From NCBI RefSeq assembly GCF_002632875.1, contig NZ_NJCX01000017.1, positions 34,952 through 98,951 of the forward strand: DNA of 64,000 bases, in the 5' to 3' direction. The first letter of the stretch is position 1. Each line of letters starts with the position of its first letter. The notes beneath the pieces are model-generated. The model did not search any database, was not told the DNA's origin, and saw nothing but the letters and a program-made list of their open reading frames with translations. This DNA is from Xenorhabdus kozodoii. GTDB taxonomy: Bacteria > Pseudomonadota > Gammaproteobacteria > Enterobacterales > Enterobacteriaceae. Both the position numbers and the translations under genes were made by a program. This document shows positions 30,145 to 40,986 of this stretch, piece by piece.

Positions 30145-30603
30145 ATGGCAGATAAGCAACAGGGAAATGTTTTGCTGGTATCGATAATGATGCTATTGGC
30201 GTTGAGTTTGATGATGTTGAAATCCCTCCATTATCAACAGGAAAGTGCCATGCGCATGATGATAGATGAACAACACTATTTGCAGGCTTTTGGGCAGGCA
30301 GAATCATCCCTGGCATGGGGAAAAGTGCAATCATGGTCTCTCAATCAGCAAGAAATGGGGAGCTGGTCTTGTCTGCAACAAACTGAATTTCACTTGAAAA
30401 GCTGCCTAAGACACTATTTGGACAATATTTTTCTACTAAAAGGCATTGCTCAATTCACATCGGGAGAGAAGTTTGAACTTTATCAATGGATGAAACAGAT
30501 GAAACCCCTAAACCAAGATACACTTATGCCTGTTGAACTGATCCCCATTGAAAGCGGTTGGCTGGATTTTTGCCCTGTTGATCAGGAAGAGTTTTGTTTA
30601 TGA
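30145..30603 (+). CDS. ygdB: YgdB family protein (DUF2509)
   Basis: A 152-residue protein with a short basic start and a hydrophobic helix (GNVLLVSIMMLLALSLMML) lies between ppdB and ppdC, like E. coli YgdB. It resembles PilX-type minor pilin components; its function is not established. I chose ATG 30145 because the longer frame from 30052 would run deep into ppdB and the core family start is MADKQQGN. The stop overlaps the ppdC start (ATGA). Confidence 0.82.
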   Translation: MADKQQGNVLLVSIMMLLALSLMMLKSLHYQQESAMRMMIDEQHYLQAFGQAESSLAWGKVQSWSLNQQEMGSWSCLQQTEFHLKSCLRHYLDNIFLLKGIAQFTSGEKFELYQWMKQMKPLNQDTLMPVELIPIESGWLDFCPVDQEEFCL

Positions 30604-30983
30604 AAATATTGGCTTTATCTGGACAACAAGCGGGGATGAGCTTACCCGAAGTCATGGTGGCCTCTGCCGTATTTGCGATCTCTTTATTGGGGTTAATGCG
30701 TTACCATCAAGCCTTGTCAGCTAATTTCCAGCAATATTGGGGGCAGCTTAAGGCGGTACGATATGCCCATGACCAATTGGAGCAGTATGAGCATCTGGCA
30801 GGCCAGGTTGGTATGAAGAAAACAGACGAAGAGGCGGCTATACCGCAGGAATGGAAAATGGACGTTCAGCGAGAATTTCGCGCTTGGGGATGCTATCAGG
30901 TAACGATTAAGCTGACAGTACATTACAATAAACCCAGTAAATTAGAACGCTGGTTTTGTGCAAGTGGGAGCATTGATGTTTAG
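30600..30983 (+). CDS. ppdC: Prepilin peptidase-dependent protein C
   Basis: PpdC is a small pseudopilin-like protein, 127 residues from the ATG at 30600. It has a prepilin-type motif GMSLPEVMVASAVFAISLLGL near residue 12 and a hydrophobic helix. It overlaps ygdB by 4 bases at its start and recC by 8 bases at its end, so ppd and rec genes are translationally chained. Function beyond a pseudopilin fold is unknown. Confidence 0.88.
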   Translation: MKILALSGQQAGMSLPEVMVASAVFAISLLGLMRYHQALSANFQQYWGQLKAVRYAHDQLEQYEHLAGQVGMKKTDEEAAIPQEWKMDVQREFRAWGCYQVTIKLTVHYNKPSKLERWFCASGSIDV

Positions 30984-33900
30984 CGTTTATCATTCAAATC
31001 AGCTCGATCTTCTTAAAGAGTTGATGGCGAGATTGATCCAAGATAACCCTCTTTCTAACCCATTTGGCAAAGAAGTGATTTTGGTTCAAAGCCCAGGGAT
31101 GTCACAGTGGTTGCAGATCCAGTTGGCAGAAAAACTGGGGATTGCCGCCAATATGGAATTTCCCTTGCCTGCCACTTTTATCTGGCAGATGTTTACCCAA
31201 GTGTTGCCCGGTATTCCCAAGGAAAGTGCTTTCAGTAAGGATGCCATGAAATGGAAATTGATGACCTTACTGCCTGATTTGTTGACGGAGCCGGAATTTT
31301 CAGCGCTCAGACATTACCTTGATCACGATATTGATAAACGCAAAATTCACCAGCTCGCCGGCCGAATTGCCGATCTGTTTGACCAATATCTGGTTTATCG
31401 CCCCCAGTGGTTAGAAGGCTGGGAAAAGGGGCAATTAAGTGATGGCTTGGGCAGTAACCAGTTGTGGCAAAAAAGGCTATGGTTTGAACTGACAGAATAC
31501 ACTCGTCAGCGACAACAACCTTTGTGGCATCGCGCCAATTTATACCAACGATTTATCATGGCGTTGGAAGAGGGAAACTTTCCATTGGAAGCTCTCCCGC
31601 CCCGCATTTTTATCTGTGGGATATCGGTATTGCCTCCCGCTTACCTGCAAGTCTTGAAGGCATTAGGTAAGCATATTGATATTCATCTTATGTTCACGAA
31701 CCCATGCCAATATTATTGGGGAGATATCCAGAGTTACGCCTTTCTTGCCAGATTAACTAGCCGCAAGCCAAGACATTATAAAAGCAAGCAATGGCTAGAA
31801 AGGTTCAAACAGCCAGAAGAAGCCTCATCGCTCTTTAATGCCGAAGGGGAACAGGAGCTGAATAACCCACTGTTGGCATCTTGGGGTAAATTGGGAAGGG
31901 ATCACCTCTACCTGTTGTCACAATTGGAGCCGGATTCCGATTTTCATGCCTTTGTGGAATTAACGCCTGATTCTATCTTGCACCAAATCCAGCAAGATAT
32001 CCTTAATCTTGAAGATCATGCCCAGATTGGTTCTACAGAAGATACCTTCAAAAACAGCCTGCAAAAGCGCCCATTTGATTGTGCTGATCGCTCTCTGACG
32101 TTTCATTCATGCCATAGCCCGCAGAGGGAGATCGAAGTATTGCAAGATCAAATCCTGCGTTTATTGGATGATGACCCTTCACTGACACCGAGGGACATCA
32201 TCGTGATGATGGCAGATATCGATAATTATACCCCCTATATCCAGGCGGTTTTTGGCAATGCACCGGATGATCGTTATATCCCCTTTGCCATCTCTGACCG
32301 TAAAGCTCGTCAGGCGCACCCTGTCTTACAGGCATTCATTACATTGCTGGATTTACCACAGAGTCGATTTACCGCAGAACAGGTATTAGCATTATTGGAA
32401 GTCCCCGCTTTAGCCAACAAATTTGCTATTCAGGAAGACGGGTTGCGTTTATTGCGGCGTTGGGTAAAAGAAGCGGGAATATGCTGGGGGCTGGATGATG
32501 ATAATATTGAAGCACTTTCTTTGCCTGCCACGGGGCAAAATACCTGGCGCTTTGGCCTGACACGAATGCTATTGGGTTATGCGATGGATAGCCAGGTCGG
32601 GCCGTGGAACGATGTGTTGCCTTATGATGAATCCAGTGGCCTGGCGGCCGAATTGGCGGGGCAACTGGCTGAGTTTTTAATGGAGTTGAATCGCTGGCGG
32701 AAAATTTTGGGGGAAGAACAGCGATTGGTGGATTGGCTGGCGGTATGTCCGCAACTGTTGGAAACTTTTTTTGCGGCGGATGATGACATTGAACTGGTTC
32801 TGGCGCTGATTACGCAACAATGGCAAAAAGTGATCGATAATGGCCTGAATGCACATTACCAAGAACGCATCCCCTTAGTGTTACTGCGCGATGAGCTGAC
32901 GCTTCGTTTTGATGATGAGAAGATCAGCCAGCGTTTCCTGGCTGGAGCCCTTAATTTTTGTACTCTGATGCCTATGCGTTCCATTCCTTTTAAAGTTGTT
33001 TGCCTGTTGGGAATGAATGATGGGGTTTATCCGCGAACCCTCCCCGCCCTTGGGTTTGATCTGATGGCAGAAAAAACGCAACGAGGGGACAGGAAACGGC
33101 GCGATGATGACCGTTATCTCTTTCTGGAAGCGTTGGTTTCGGCGGAGCAATGTCTTTATATTAGCTATATTGGTAAATCGATTCGCGATGATACTGAAAG
33201 CAATCCATCCGTATTAGTCAACGAGTTACTGGACTATATTTGCCAGAGTTTTTGCTTATCGGGTGATGAGAGGTTGAATATTGATGACAGTGCCAAAAAT
33301 GTCAGAAAACATTTGCTGTCACAACATACTCGCGTCCCTTTCGCGACCGAAAACTTTTCACCTGACCAATATTTACAGAGTTATGCCGCAGAATGGTTGC
33401 CTGCCGCAACCCGGCAGGGAGTTTTAGCAACGGATTTTTGCCAGCCGATTGCGTTTGATCGCAGTGAGGTAAAAGAAGTCGCCTTAGATGAATTGATCCG
33501 CTTTTATCGCCACCCTGTTCGGGCGTTTTTCCAGCAACGGCTGAAAGTGCATTTTGTCATTGAAGAGATGGAGCTACCGGAAGAAGAACCTTTTGTGCTG
33601 GATAACCTGCAACGCTACCAATTTAACCAACTGCTGTTAAGCATCCTGATAGAACAGGGAGCGCCTGAATCTTTGTTCCACCATCTCCGTGCGTCAGGAG
33701 GGTTGCCATATGGCGCCTTTGGTGAGGTTTATTGGATGGAACAGCTGGGCACCATGCAGCCTTTGGCCTCCAGGGTACGTGAAGAGAGAACAGACTCTTT
33801 TGCCATTGACCTCGATGAGCCATTAGACACAGTGAAATTGACCGGCAGAATTAATCAGGTACAGCCTGATGGCATTTTACGTTGGCGACCCGCGAACTTA

Positions 33901-34398
33901 ACAGCCAATGATGGTATCCAACTATGGATTGAACATCTTGCCTACTGCCTTTCAGGTGGAAGTAGTGAAAGCCGTATGTATGGAACGAATAAAAAAGGGA
34001 AAAAAGAGAAAGAAGATAAAAAGGTGTCAGAATATCGCTTCTTACCGCTAAAACCGGATGAGGCGAAACAGTATCTGAACCAGATGATCGAGGGTTATCT
34101 GCAAGGAATGTCAGAACCCCTTCCCTTATTTTGTCGAAGCGGGTGGGCCTGGCTGGTTGACTGTTTTGATAAGGAAACCCGTGAAATCGATTTTAGCGAA
34201 GAGGCTCAACAAAGTGCTGAAAATAAATTGATGGAGCATTGGTTAGGGGCACATGACAGAAAAGGGGAAGGCGCTGATCACTATGTACAGCGGGCTTTCC
34301 GGCAAGTTGATCAATCACTGTTGGAGCGAATGAAGCGTGAAACTCAGCGTTATTTACTGCCGATGGCACGCTATTTTAATGGATCACTATTTAAATAA
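30976..34398 (+). CDS. recC: Exodeoxyribonuclease V subunit RecC
   Basis: RecC is the Chi-recognising, helicase-like subunit of RecBCD, the main double-strand end repair nuclease. The start is set at ATG 30976 (MFSVYHSNQLDLL), which gives 1140 residues and matches the E. coli N terminus. The frame from 30958 adds six residues inside ppdC. Conserved blocks include SHSPQREIEVL-like CHSPQREIEVL, IVMMADIDNYTPYIQAVFG, CLLGMNDGVYPR and GDRKRRDDDRYLFLEAL. Context ppdC-recC-ptrA-recB-recD is as in E. coli. Confidence 0.96.
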   Translation: MFSVYHSNQLDLLKELMARLIQDNPLSNPFGKEVILVQSPGMSQWLQIQLAEKLGIAANMEFPLPATFIWQMFTQVLPGIPKESAFSKDAMKWKLMTLLPDLLTEPEFSALRHYLDHDIDKRKIHQLAGRIADLFDQYLVYRPQWLEGWEKGQLSDGLGSNQLWQKRLWFELTEYTRQRQQPLWHRANLYQRFIMALEEGNFPLEALPPRIFICGISVLPPAYLQVLKALGKHIDIHLMFTNPCQYYWGDIQSYAFLARLTSRKPRHYKSKQWLERFKQPEEASSLFNAEGEQELNNPLLASWGKLGRDHLYLLSQLEPDSDFHAFVELTPDSILHQIQQDILNLEDHAQIGSTEDTFKNSLQKRPFDCADRSLTFHSCHSPQREIEVLQDQILRLLDDDPSLTPRDIIVMMADIDNYTPYIQAVFGNAPDDRYIPFAISDRKARQAHPVLQAFITLLDLPQSRFTAEQVLALLEVPALANKFAIQEDGLRLLRRWVKEAGICWGLDDDNIEALSLPATGQNTWRFGLTRMLLGYAMDSQVGPWNDVLPYDESSGLAAELAGQLAEFLMELNRWRKILGEEQRLVDWLAVCPQLLETFFAADDDIELVLALITQQWQKVIDNGLNAHYQERIPLVLLRDELTLRFDDEKISQRFLAGALNFCTLMPMRSIPFKVVCLLGMNDGVYPRTLPALGFDLMAEKTQRGDRKRRDDDRYLFLEALVSAEQCLYISYIGKSIRDDTESNPSVLVNELLDYICQSFCLSGDERLNIDDSAKNVRKHLLSQHTRVPFATENFSPDQYLQSYAAEWLPAATRQGVLATDFCQPIAFDRSEVKEVALDELIRFYRHPVRAFFQQRLKVHFVIEEMELPEEEPFVLDNLQRYQFNQLLLSILIEQGAPESLFHHLRASGGLPYGAFGEVYWMEQLGTMQPLASRVREERTDSFAIDLDEPLDTVKLTGRINQVQPDGILRWRPANLTANDGIQLWIEHLAYCLSGGSSESRMYGTNKKGKKEKEDKKVSEYRFLPLKPDEAKQYLNQMIEGYLQGMSEPLPLFCRSGWAWLVDCFDKETREIDFSEEAQQSAENKLMEHWLGAHDRKGEGADHYVQRAFRQVDQSLLERMKRETQRYLLPMARYFNGSLFK

Positions 34399-34417
34399 TT
34401 AGGGAGAATATTAGGTT

Positions 34418-37303
34418 ATGCCTAAATATCTTATCCGCATCATGACGATGCTCTGTCTGCTATTTTTTGGGATGACTGGATATGCACAATCACTTTGGCA
34501 GCCATTGCCAGAGACGATCCATAAAAGTGATCGCGATCCTCGTCAATATAAAGCCATTAAATTGCAAAATGGTATGACAGTTTTGCTGGTTTCTGATGAA
34601 AAAGCGATTAAATCATTGGCTGCCGTATCACTTCCGATTGGTCATATGGATAATCCAGATAACCAGCTTGGCCTGGCGCACTATCTTGAGCACATGGTAT
34701 TGATGGGTTCTAAGCGTTACCCGCAACCCGGCGGGTTTGCTGAATTTTTGCAAAAAAATGGCGGCAGCCGTAACGCCAGTACCACCGCCAATCGTACTGC
34801 ATTCTATCTGGAAGTTGAAAATGGCACCTTAGCAGAAGCGGTTGATCGCCTTGCCGATGCATTGGCTGAGCCTCTGCTGGATCCGGTTAATGCCGATCGT
34901 GAACGTCACGCCGTTGACAATGAGATGACCATTGCCCGTGCGGGTGAAGCGCATCGTTTATGGCAAATTCGTTCCGAAACCATTAATTCGGCTCACCCTA
35001 ATGCCCGCTTTGCTGGTGGAAACTTAGAAACACTCAAAGACAAACCTGACAGCAAATTACAGACTGCCTTGGTTGATTTTTACCAGCGTTATTACTCCGC
35101 CAATTTGATGAAGGGGGTTGTGTATGGCAATCAATCCATCGATAAATTGGCTCAGATTGCGGCAGAAACGTTTGGCCGTATTCCGAACCGACATGCTTCG
35201 GTGCCGGCTATTACCGTCCCGGCAATCACTGACAAAGAAAAAGGCATCATCATCCATTATGTCCCTGCCCAGCCCTACAAAGCGTTGCGACTGGAGTTTA
35301 GCATTGCTGACAACAGTGCAGATTTTCGCAGCAAGACCGACGAATATGTCGGGTATTTGATTGGCAATCGCAGCCAAAATACCTTGTCTGACTGGTTGCA
35401 AAAGCAGGGACTCATCGAAGGTATTGATGCGGGGGCAAATCCCAAAACGGATGGCAATTCAGGCACATTTAATATTTCGGTTTCGCTAACGGATAAGGGA
35501 CTTGAACATCGTGATCAAGTTATCGCCGCCATCTTTTCTTATATTAACCGGCTAAAACAACAGGGGATCAACAAGCGTTATTTCGATGAAATGGCTAAGG
35601 TTCTGAATTTATCGTTCCAATATGCGTCAATCGTGCGGAATATGAACTACATTGAAGGGCTATCTGATGCCATGCTGGTATTGCCTATCTCCCATGTGTT
35701 GGATGCGGGTTATATGACCGATGCGTTCAATCCCAAAGCGATAGCCAACCGTTTAGATGAATTAACGCCTGAAAATGCGCGCATCTGGTTTATCAGCCCA
35801 ACAGAGCCACATAACAAAGAGGCTTATTTTGTGCAGGCTCCATATCAAGTCAACAAAATCTCGCCCCAGCAGATATCGGCATGGAAAAAACTGGCACAGG
35901 CAGACGTATTCTCTTTGCCTGCGTTGAATCCCTACATTCCTGATGATTTATCCTTGATTAAAACATCGGGTAGCCAAGAACAGCCTAAAATGATTTTGGA
36001 AAAGCCAAATGTTCGCTTGCTGTATATGCCGAGCCAATATTTTGCGGATGAACCTAAGGGCAGTATTGCACTGGAGATGCGCACGCCAAATGGCTTGAAG
36101 AACATCAAAGATCAGGTTTCCGATACCTTACTGGGCTATTTGTCTGCACTTGCCCTTGATCAGCTCAGCTATCAAGCATCGGTTGGGGGAATGGGCGTTT
36201 ATACCGGTTATGTTGATGGTTTGAAAATCGGCGTTAATGGCTATTCGCAACATTTACCAGAGTTATTAACTTCCGTGATTGATCAGTATATTTCGTTTAT
36301 ACCGACCCAAGAGGAACTGGCTCAGGCAAAATCATGGTATCGGGAACAAATGGACGCCGCCAATAATGGCAAGGCTTTTCAAATGGCGATGCAACCCATT
36401 TCCCGCCTCTCCGGTGTACCTTACTTTGAACAGGCAGAAAAACGGAAAGTGCTGGATACCATCACTGTTGATGATATCGTGAAATACCGTCAGGGCATGA
36501 TCCAACACTCGGCTTTACAGGCTTTGGTTTTCGGTAATTTCACCCAACAGCAGGGTATTGATATCGTTCAATCCGCACAGAAACAGCTCGCTAACCAAGG
36601 AACGATATGGTGGACGGGTGAGCGCATTGTGATTGACAACAATTATGCGATTAACTTCAACGGTACTGCGAATAGCACGGATAATGCGCTGGCAGAAATT
36701 TTTATTCCAACGGGGTACGACCGTATCCAGGGATATGTCTATTCCGGCTTGTTAAGTAGTATTTTGTCACCGTGGTTCTATGATCAATTGAGGACAACAG
36801 AACAGCTTGGTTATGCAGTTTTTGCGTTCAACCAAAATGTAGGCCACCAGTGGGGATTGGGTTTCTTGTTGCAAAGTAACAGCAAACAGCCGGATTACTT
36901 GCATCAGCGTTACCAAAGTTTCTACCAACAGGCGGATAAGAAGCTGAAAGCGATGTCTGAGGCAGAGTTTGAACAGTATAAAAAATCACTGCTAACCGAA
37001 ATGCGTGAGCCGCCACAGACCTTCTATTCAGAAGTCGCCCGCTTTGATACGGATTTTGGGCGTAATAACTTCAAATTTGATACACGTGATAAAACCATCG
37101 CAGCGATGGAGAAAGTCACCAAAGCACAGCTTGTTGCATTTTATGAAAAAGCCGTTCTTAAGCGTCAGGGATTAGCACTGGTTTCCCAAATTATGGGGAA
37201 AAAAGGCACGGTTCATCAATATGCAGAGCTGAAAGGCTGGAAAACTTACGATTATGTGTCAGATTTCCAGAAACAATTACCGGTTAAGGTGAATGCTCAG
37301 TGA
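34418..37303 (+). CDS. ptrA: Protease III (pitrilysin)
   Basis: PtrA is a periplasmic zinc metallopeptidase of the M16 family that degrades small peptides such as insulin fragments. The 961-residue precursor has a signal peptide ending near GYAQS. The inverted zinc motif HYLEH lies near residue 88, with the downstream glutamate in AVDNEMTIARAGE. Three further inactive M16-like domains follow. It sits between recC and recB, an arrangement typical of enterobacteria, and its stop overlaps the GTG start of recB. Confidence 0.96.
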   Translation: MPKYLIRIMTMLCLLFFGMTGYAQSLWQPLPETIHKSDRDPRQYKAIKLQNGMTVLLVSDEKAIKSLAAVSLPIGHMDNPDNQLGLAHYLEHMVLMGSKRYPQPGGFAEFLQKNGGSRNASTTANRTAFYLEVENGTLAEAVDRLADALAEPLLDPVNADRERHAVDNEMTIARAGEAHRLWQIRSETINSAHPNARFAGGNLETLKDKPDSKLQTALVDFYQRYYSANLMKGVVYGNQSIDKLAQIAAETFGRIPNRHASVPAITVPAITDKEKGIIIHYVPAQPYKALRLEFSIADNSADFRSKTDEYVGYLIGNRSQNTLSDWLQKQGLIEGIDAGANPKTDGNSGTFNISVSLTDKGLEHRDQVIAAIFSYINRLKQQGINKRYFDEMAKVLNLSFQYASIVRNMNYIEGLSDAMLVLPISHVLDAGYMTDAFNPKAIANRLDELTPENARIWFISPTEPHNKEAYFVQAPYQVNKISPQQISAWKKLAQADVFSLPALNPYIPDDLSLIKTSGSQEQPKMILEKPNVRLLYMPSQYFADEPKGSIALEMRTPNGLKNIKDQVSDTLLGYLSALALDQLSYQASVGGMGVYTGYVDGLKIGVNGYSQHLPELLTSVIDQYISFIPTQEELAQAKSWYREQMDAANNGKAFQMAMQPISRLSGVPYFEQAEKRKVLDTITVDDIVKYRQGMIQHSALQALVFGNFTQQQGIDIVQSAQKQLANQGTIWWTGERIVIDNNYAINFNGTANSTDNALAEIFIPTGYDRIQGYVYSGLLSSILSPWFYDQLRTTEQLGYAVFAFNQNVGHQWGLGFLLQSNSKQPDYLHQRYQSFYQQADKKLKAMSEAEFEQYKKSLLTEMREPPQTFYSEVARFDTDFGRNNFKFDTRDKTIAAMEKVTKAQLVAFYEKAVLKRQGLALVSQIMGKKGTVHQYAELKGWKTYDYVSDFQKQLPVKVNAQ

Positions 37304-40300
37304 GCAAAGCAATACCGGAAGATGAAATGTCAGGCCGTCAGATGCAAGATCATCCAATGATACAGTCTCATAAACTTAACCCGTTAACATTGCCGCTGTA
37401 TGGTCAGCGGCTGATCGAAGCCTCCGCAGGGACGGGAAAGACTTATACGATAGGCTTATTGTATCTCCGGCTGTTACTCGGATTAGGCGGCACTGCCGCC
37501 TTTTCCCGCCCGCTGAATGTTGAGGAGATCTTGGTTGTTACGTTTACGCAAGCGGCGACAGATGAGCTGCGTGGACGTATCCGCGAAAATATCCATCAAC
37601 TTCGCTTGGCGTGTATCCGGCAAGGAACAGCGGATAGCGATCCGATCTATCAGCAATTACTGGCTGAAATTCCTGACAAAGAACGCGCGGCCAGTTGGCT
37701 ATTAGCCGCGGAACGCCAGATGGATGAAGCGGCGATTTATACTATCCACGGTTTTTGCCAGCGCATGTTGGTGCACAACGCGTTTGAATCCGGTGTACTG
37801 TTTGATCAAACCTTAATCCAGGATGAAAGCCAGTTACGTAAACAAGGCTGCGCCGATTTTTGGCGGCGTCACTGTTATCCCCTGCCACTGCCCATCGCGA
37901 CGGAAGTCAGCCGGCTATGGAGTGGACCGGATGCATTGTTGAAAGATATTTCGGACTATTTGCATGGGGATATGCCATATATCGTCAATGCCCCTGATGG
38001 TGATGAAACGCTGTTTAGCCGTCACCAGAAAATCATTGAGCAGATTGATGCAATAAAACGCCAGTGGAATGACGCGGCTTCTGAGTTAGAAGGGCTGATC
38101 ACTCATTCCGGTGTTGATAAGCGCAGCTACAGCAAAAAGCATTTACCTAATTGGTTGCACAGTGTTTCTGAATGGGCTAAATCCCCCACGCAGGATTACC
38201 TGCTGCCTAAAGATCTGGATAAATTTTGTCAGTCACGCTTATCAGAAAAGACCAAAAAAGGGGAAGCGCCGCAGCACGCACTGTTTGCCGCCATTGACGG
38301 TTTATATCAACACCCGTTGACATTGAAAGATATCCTCCTCCCTAAAGCGATTGTTGAAATCCGCCAATCGGTTAACCAAGAAAAACGGGTCCGTGGCTAC
38401 ATGGGTTTTGATGACCTGCTGACCCATTTAGACAGTGCCTTGCGGCGTGCAGGAGGGGAGCAGCTTGCAGCAACCATTCGGCAACGCTATCCCGTCGCAA
38501 TGATCGATGAGTTTCAGGATACCGACCCACAACAATATCGCATTTTTCAGGCCATATATGGCCATCAATCCGAAAATGAACGGCCGGAAAACGAAACGGG
38601 CTTATTCTTTATTGGCGATCCCAAACAGGCGATTTATGCGTTTCGCGGGGCAGATATTTTCACCTACATTCGTGCCCGTTCTAACGTTAAAGCCCATTAC
38701 ACGCTGGAAACGAATTGGCGCTCTTCCGCCCCCATGGTGCAAGCGGCCAATAAGTTGTTTTCCCGCCCGCCACACCCGTTTTTGTTTGCACAAATCCCCT
38801 TTATTCGCGTCTCTGCCGCAGAGAAAAATGATGGCCTGAGCTTTTCTTTGCACGGCGAGGATCAAGCCGCTTTGCGGTTTTGGTTACAGCCCGGTGAGGG
38901 GGTTTCCAAAGGGGAATATGAGCAAATCATGGCACGACAGTGTGCTGCCCAAATACGGGATTGGTTGCAGGCAGGGCAAGAAGGGAAGGCGCTCTTATCT
39001 CAGGCAAAAAATAAACTAACGGCCGAAAGTCGTCCGGTGATGGCGACAGATATTACAGTGTTAGTGCGTGATCGTCGGGAAGCTGCGCTGATCCGTAAGG
39101 AGTTGAATGAGCTTAAAATTCCGTCGGTTTATCTTTCTAATCGAGAAAGTGTGTTTGATACGCCAGAAGCGAAAGATTTGCTGTGGTTGTTACAGGCCGT
39201 ATTGGCACCGGAAAAAGTGCGCGAATTGAGAAGTGCATTGGCCAGCAGTTTATTTGGTTTGAGTGCACAACAAATTGATCAGTTGAATAACGATGAAACG
39301 GCGTGGGATCGTCTGGTTGATGAGTTTGATGGTTATGCCCGTTTATGGCGGACTCGTGGCGTATTGCCCATGTTGCGGGCAGTCATGGTGAAATATCGGA
39401 TAGCAGAAAATCTGTTGGCAGGTGATGACGGTGAACGTCGGTTAACCGATGTCATGCACATTGGTGAATTGTTGCAAGAGGCTTCCCAGCAGTTGGATAG
39501 CGAACATGCCATTACCCGCTGGCTGGCACAACAAATTTCACGCCCTAATCCGCAATCAGAAAACCAGCAACTGCGACTGGAGAGTGATCGGCATCGGGTG
39601 CAGATCTGTACCATTCATAAGTCTAAGGGGCTGGAGTATCCATTGGTGTGTTTGCCCTTTGTTTGTGGTTACAGGAAGCAGAAGCAGGCTGTTTATCACG
39701 ACCGCCATAACTTTGAGGCTCATCTCAATATTGCCCATGATGATGAAACATTAAAAGCCGCCCTGGAGCTGGCTGACGAGGAACGCTTAGCGGAAGATTT
39801 ACGTTTGCTCTACGTCGCATTAACCCGCTCGATTTATCACTGTAGCGTTGGCGTAGCCCCGCTTATCAAAGGGAATCGGGGGAAATCAGGCGAGACGGAT
39901 TTGCACCTGTCTGCCCTTGGCTATCTGCTGCAAAAGGGACAAAAAGGTGATGCCGAACTGTTGGTTAACAGCTTAAATGAACTTTGTGATGACAGCATAG
40001 AGATAACGCAAGTGAGGGATGCCACGGAATCACAATGGTGTTCACAAGACGAAAATATTTTGTCGCTGGAAGCCAGAAAATTGCGGCGTCGTGTGCGGGA
40101 TGACTGGCGGGTGACGAGTTATTCGGGGTTACGATATTCTGCTTCCTCCCCTTATACCGGCGCATTTGGGGAATCCGTTGATGTGATTGTGCAATCTATT
40201 TCTCCGAAGCTGGATATTGATGCGCGTGGTGAAAAACAAGGAGAACAATCATTACAGATGACGCCACATACGTTTCCACGCGGGGCATCTGCCGGGACAT

Positions 40301-40986
40301 TCCTGCACAGTATCTTAGAGGATCTGGATTTCGGCCATCCCCCAGACCCGGCGTGGTTAACCGAAAAACTAACGGCATCAGGATTTGATGAAAATTGGGC
40401 GCCTGTATTGGAACGGTGGGTAGAGGATATTTTGCGGGCAGAACTGAATGAGCAAGGCATGACACTGGCCGATGTGCCTCGCCATCTCCAGCAAAGTGAA
40501 ATGCAGTTTTACCTGCCAGTAGATAAGTTATTGCATGCAAAGGAAATGGATGCGCTGATCCGTCGTTATGACCCACTGTCTGCACAATGTGCCCCTTTGT
40601 CCTTTCAGCAAGTCAAAGGCATGTTAAGAGGTTTTATTGATTTGGTTTTTTGCTGGCAAGATCAGTTTTACCTCGTGGATTACAAATCAAACTGGCTGGG
40701 TGAGAATAGCCAGTCCTATACGCAAGCAGCGATGGCAAGCGCCATGATAGAACATCGTTACGATTTTCAATATCAGCTTTATACCCTGGCCCTGCATCGT
40801 TACTTGCGTCATCGGTTAGCCCACTATGATTATCGCCGCCACTTTGGTGGCGTGATTTACCTGTTTCTGCGTGGTATTGATAGGGATAATCCAGCGCATG
40901 GTATTTACCACTATTTGCCCCCCTTTGAATTTATTGATGAACTGGATACGCTTTTTAGTGCTGTGGGTGAGGAACAAAGCGTATGA
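37300..40986 (+). CDS. recB: Exodeoxyribonuclease V subunit RecB
   Basis: RecB is the 3'-5' helicase and nuclease subunit of RecBCD. The 1228-residue protein has Walker A in IEASAGTGKTYTIG, UvrD-type motifs FTQAATDELRGRI, IDEFQDTDPQQYRIF, GDPKQAIYAFRGADIF and KSKGLEYPLV. The C-terminal nuclease domain has the key motif LVDYKSNWLG. The GTG at 37300 overlaps the ptrA stop; the first 20 residues are longer than in E. coli, so a later ATG is possible. It overlaps recD by 4 bases. Confidence 0.96.
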   Translation: MSKAIPEDEMSGRQMQDHPMIQSHKLNPLTLPLYGQRLIEASAGTGKTYTIGLLYLRLLLGLGGTAAFSRPLNVEEILVVTFTQAATDELRGRIRENIHQLRLACIRQGTADSDPIYQQLLAEIPDKERAASWLLAAERQMDEAAIYTIHGFCQRMLVHNAFESGVLFDQTLIQDESQLRKQGCADFWRRHCYPLPLPIATEVSRLWSGPDALLKDISDYLHGDMPYIVNAPDGDETLFSRHQKIIEQIDAIKRQWNDAASELEGLITHSGVDKRSYSKKHLPNWLHSVSEWAKSPTQDYLLPKDLDKFCQSRLSEKTKKGEAPQHALFAAIDGLYQHPLTLKDILLPKAIVEIRQSVNQEKRVRGYMGFDDLLTHLDSALRRAGGEQLAATIRQRYPVAMIDEFQDTDPQQYRIFQAIYGHQSENERPENETGLFFIGDPKQAIYAFRGADIFTYIRARSNVKAHYTLETNWRSSAPMVQAANKLFSRPPHPFLFAQIPFIRVSAAEKNDGLSFSLHGEDQAALRFWLQPGEGVSKGEYEQIMARQCAAQIRDWLQAGQEGKALLSQAKNKLTAESRPVMATDITVLVRDRREAALIRKELNELKIPSVYLSNRESVFDTPEAKDLLWLLQAVLAPEKVRELRSALASSLFGLSAQQIDQLNNDETAWDRLVDEFDGYARLWRTRGVLPMLRAVMVKYRIAENLLAGDDGERRLTDVMHIGELLQEASQQLDSEHAITRWLAQQISRPNPQSENQQLRLESDRHRVQICTIHKSKGLEYPLVCLPFVCGYRKQKQAVYHDRHNFEAHLNIAHDDETLKAALELADEERLAEDLRLLYVALTRSIYHCSVGVAPLIKGNRGKSGETDLHLSALGYLLQKGQKGDAELLVNSLNELCDDSIEITQVRDATESQWCSQDENILSLEARKLRRRVRDDWRVTSYSGLRYSASSPYTGAFGESVDVIVQSISPKLDIDARGEKQGEQSLQMTPHTFPRGASAGTFLHSILEDLDFGHPPDPAWLTEKLTASGFDENWAPVLERWVEDILRAELNEQGMTLADVPRHLQQSEMQFYLPVDKLLHAKEMDALIRRYDPLSAQCAPLSFQQVKGMLRGFIDLVFCWQDQFYLVDYKSNWLGENSQSYTQAAMASAMIEHRYDFQYQLYTLALHRYLRHRLAHYDYRRHFGGVIYLFLRGIDRDNPAHGIYHYLPPFEFIDELDTLFSAVGEEQSV

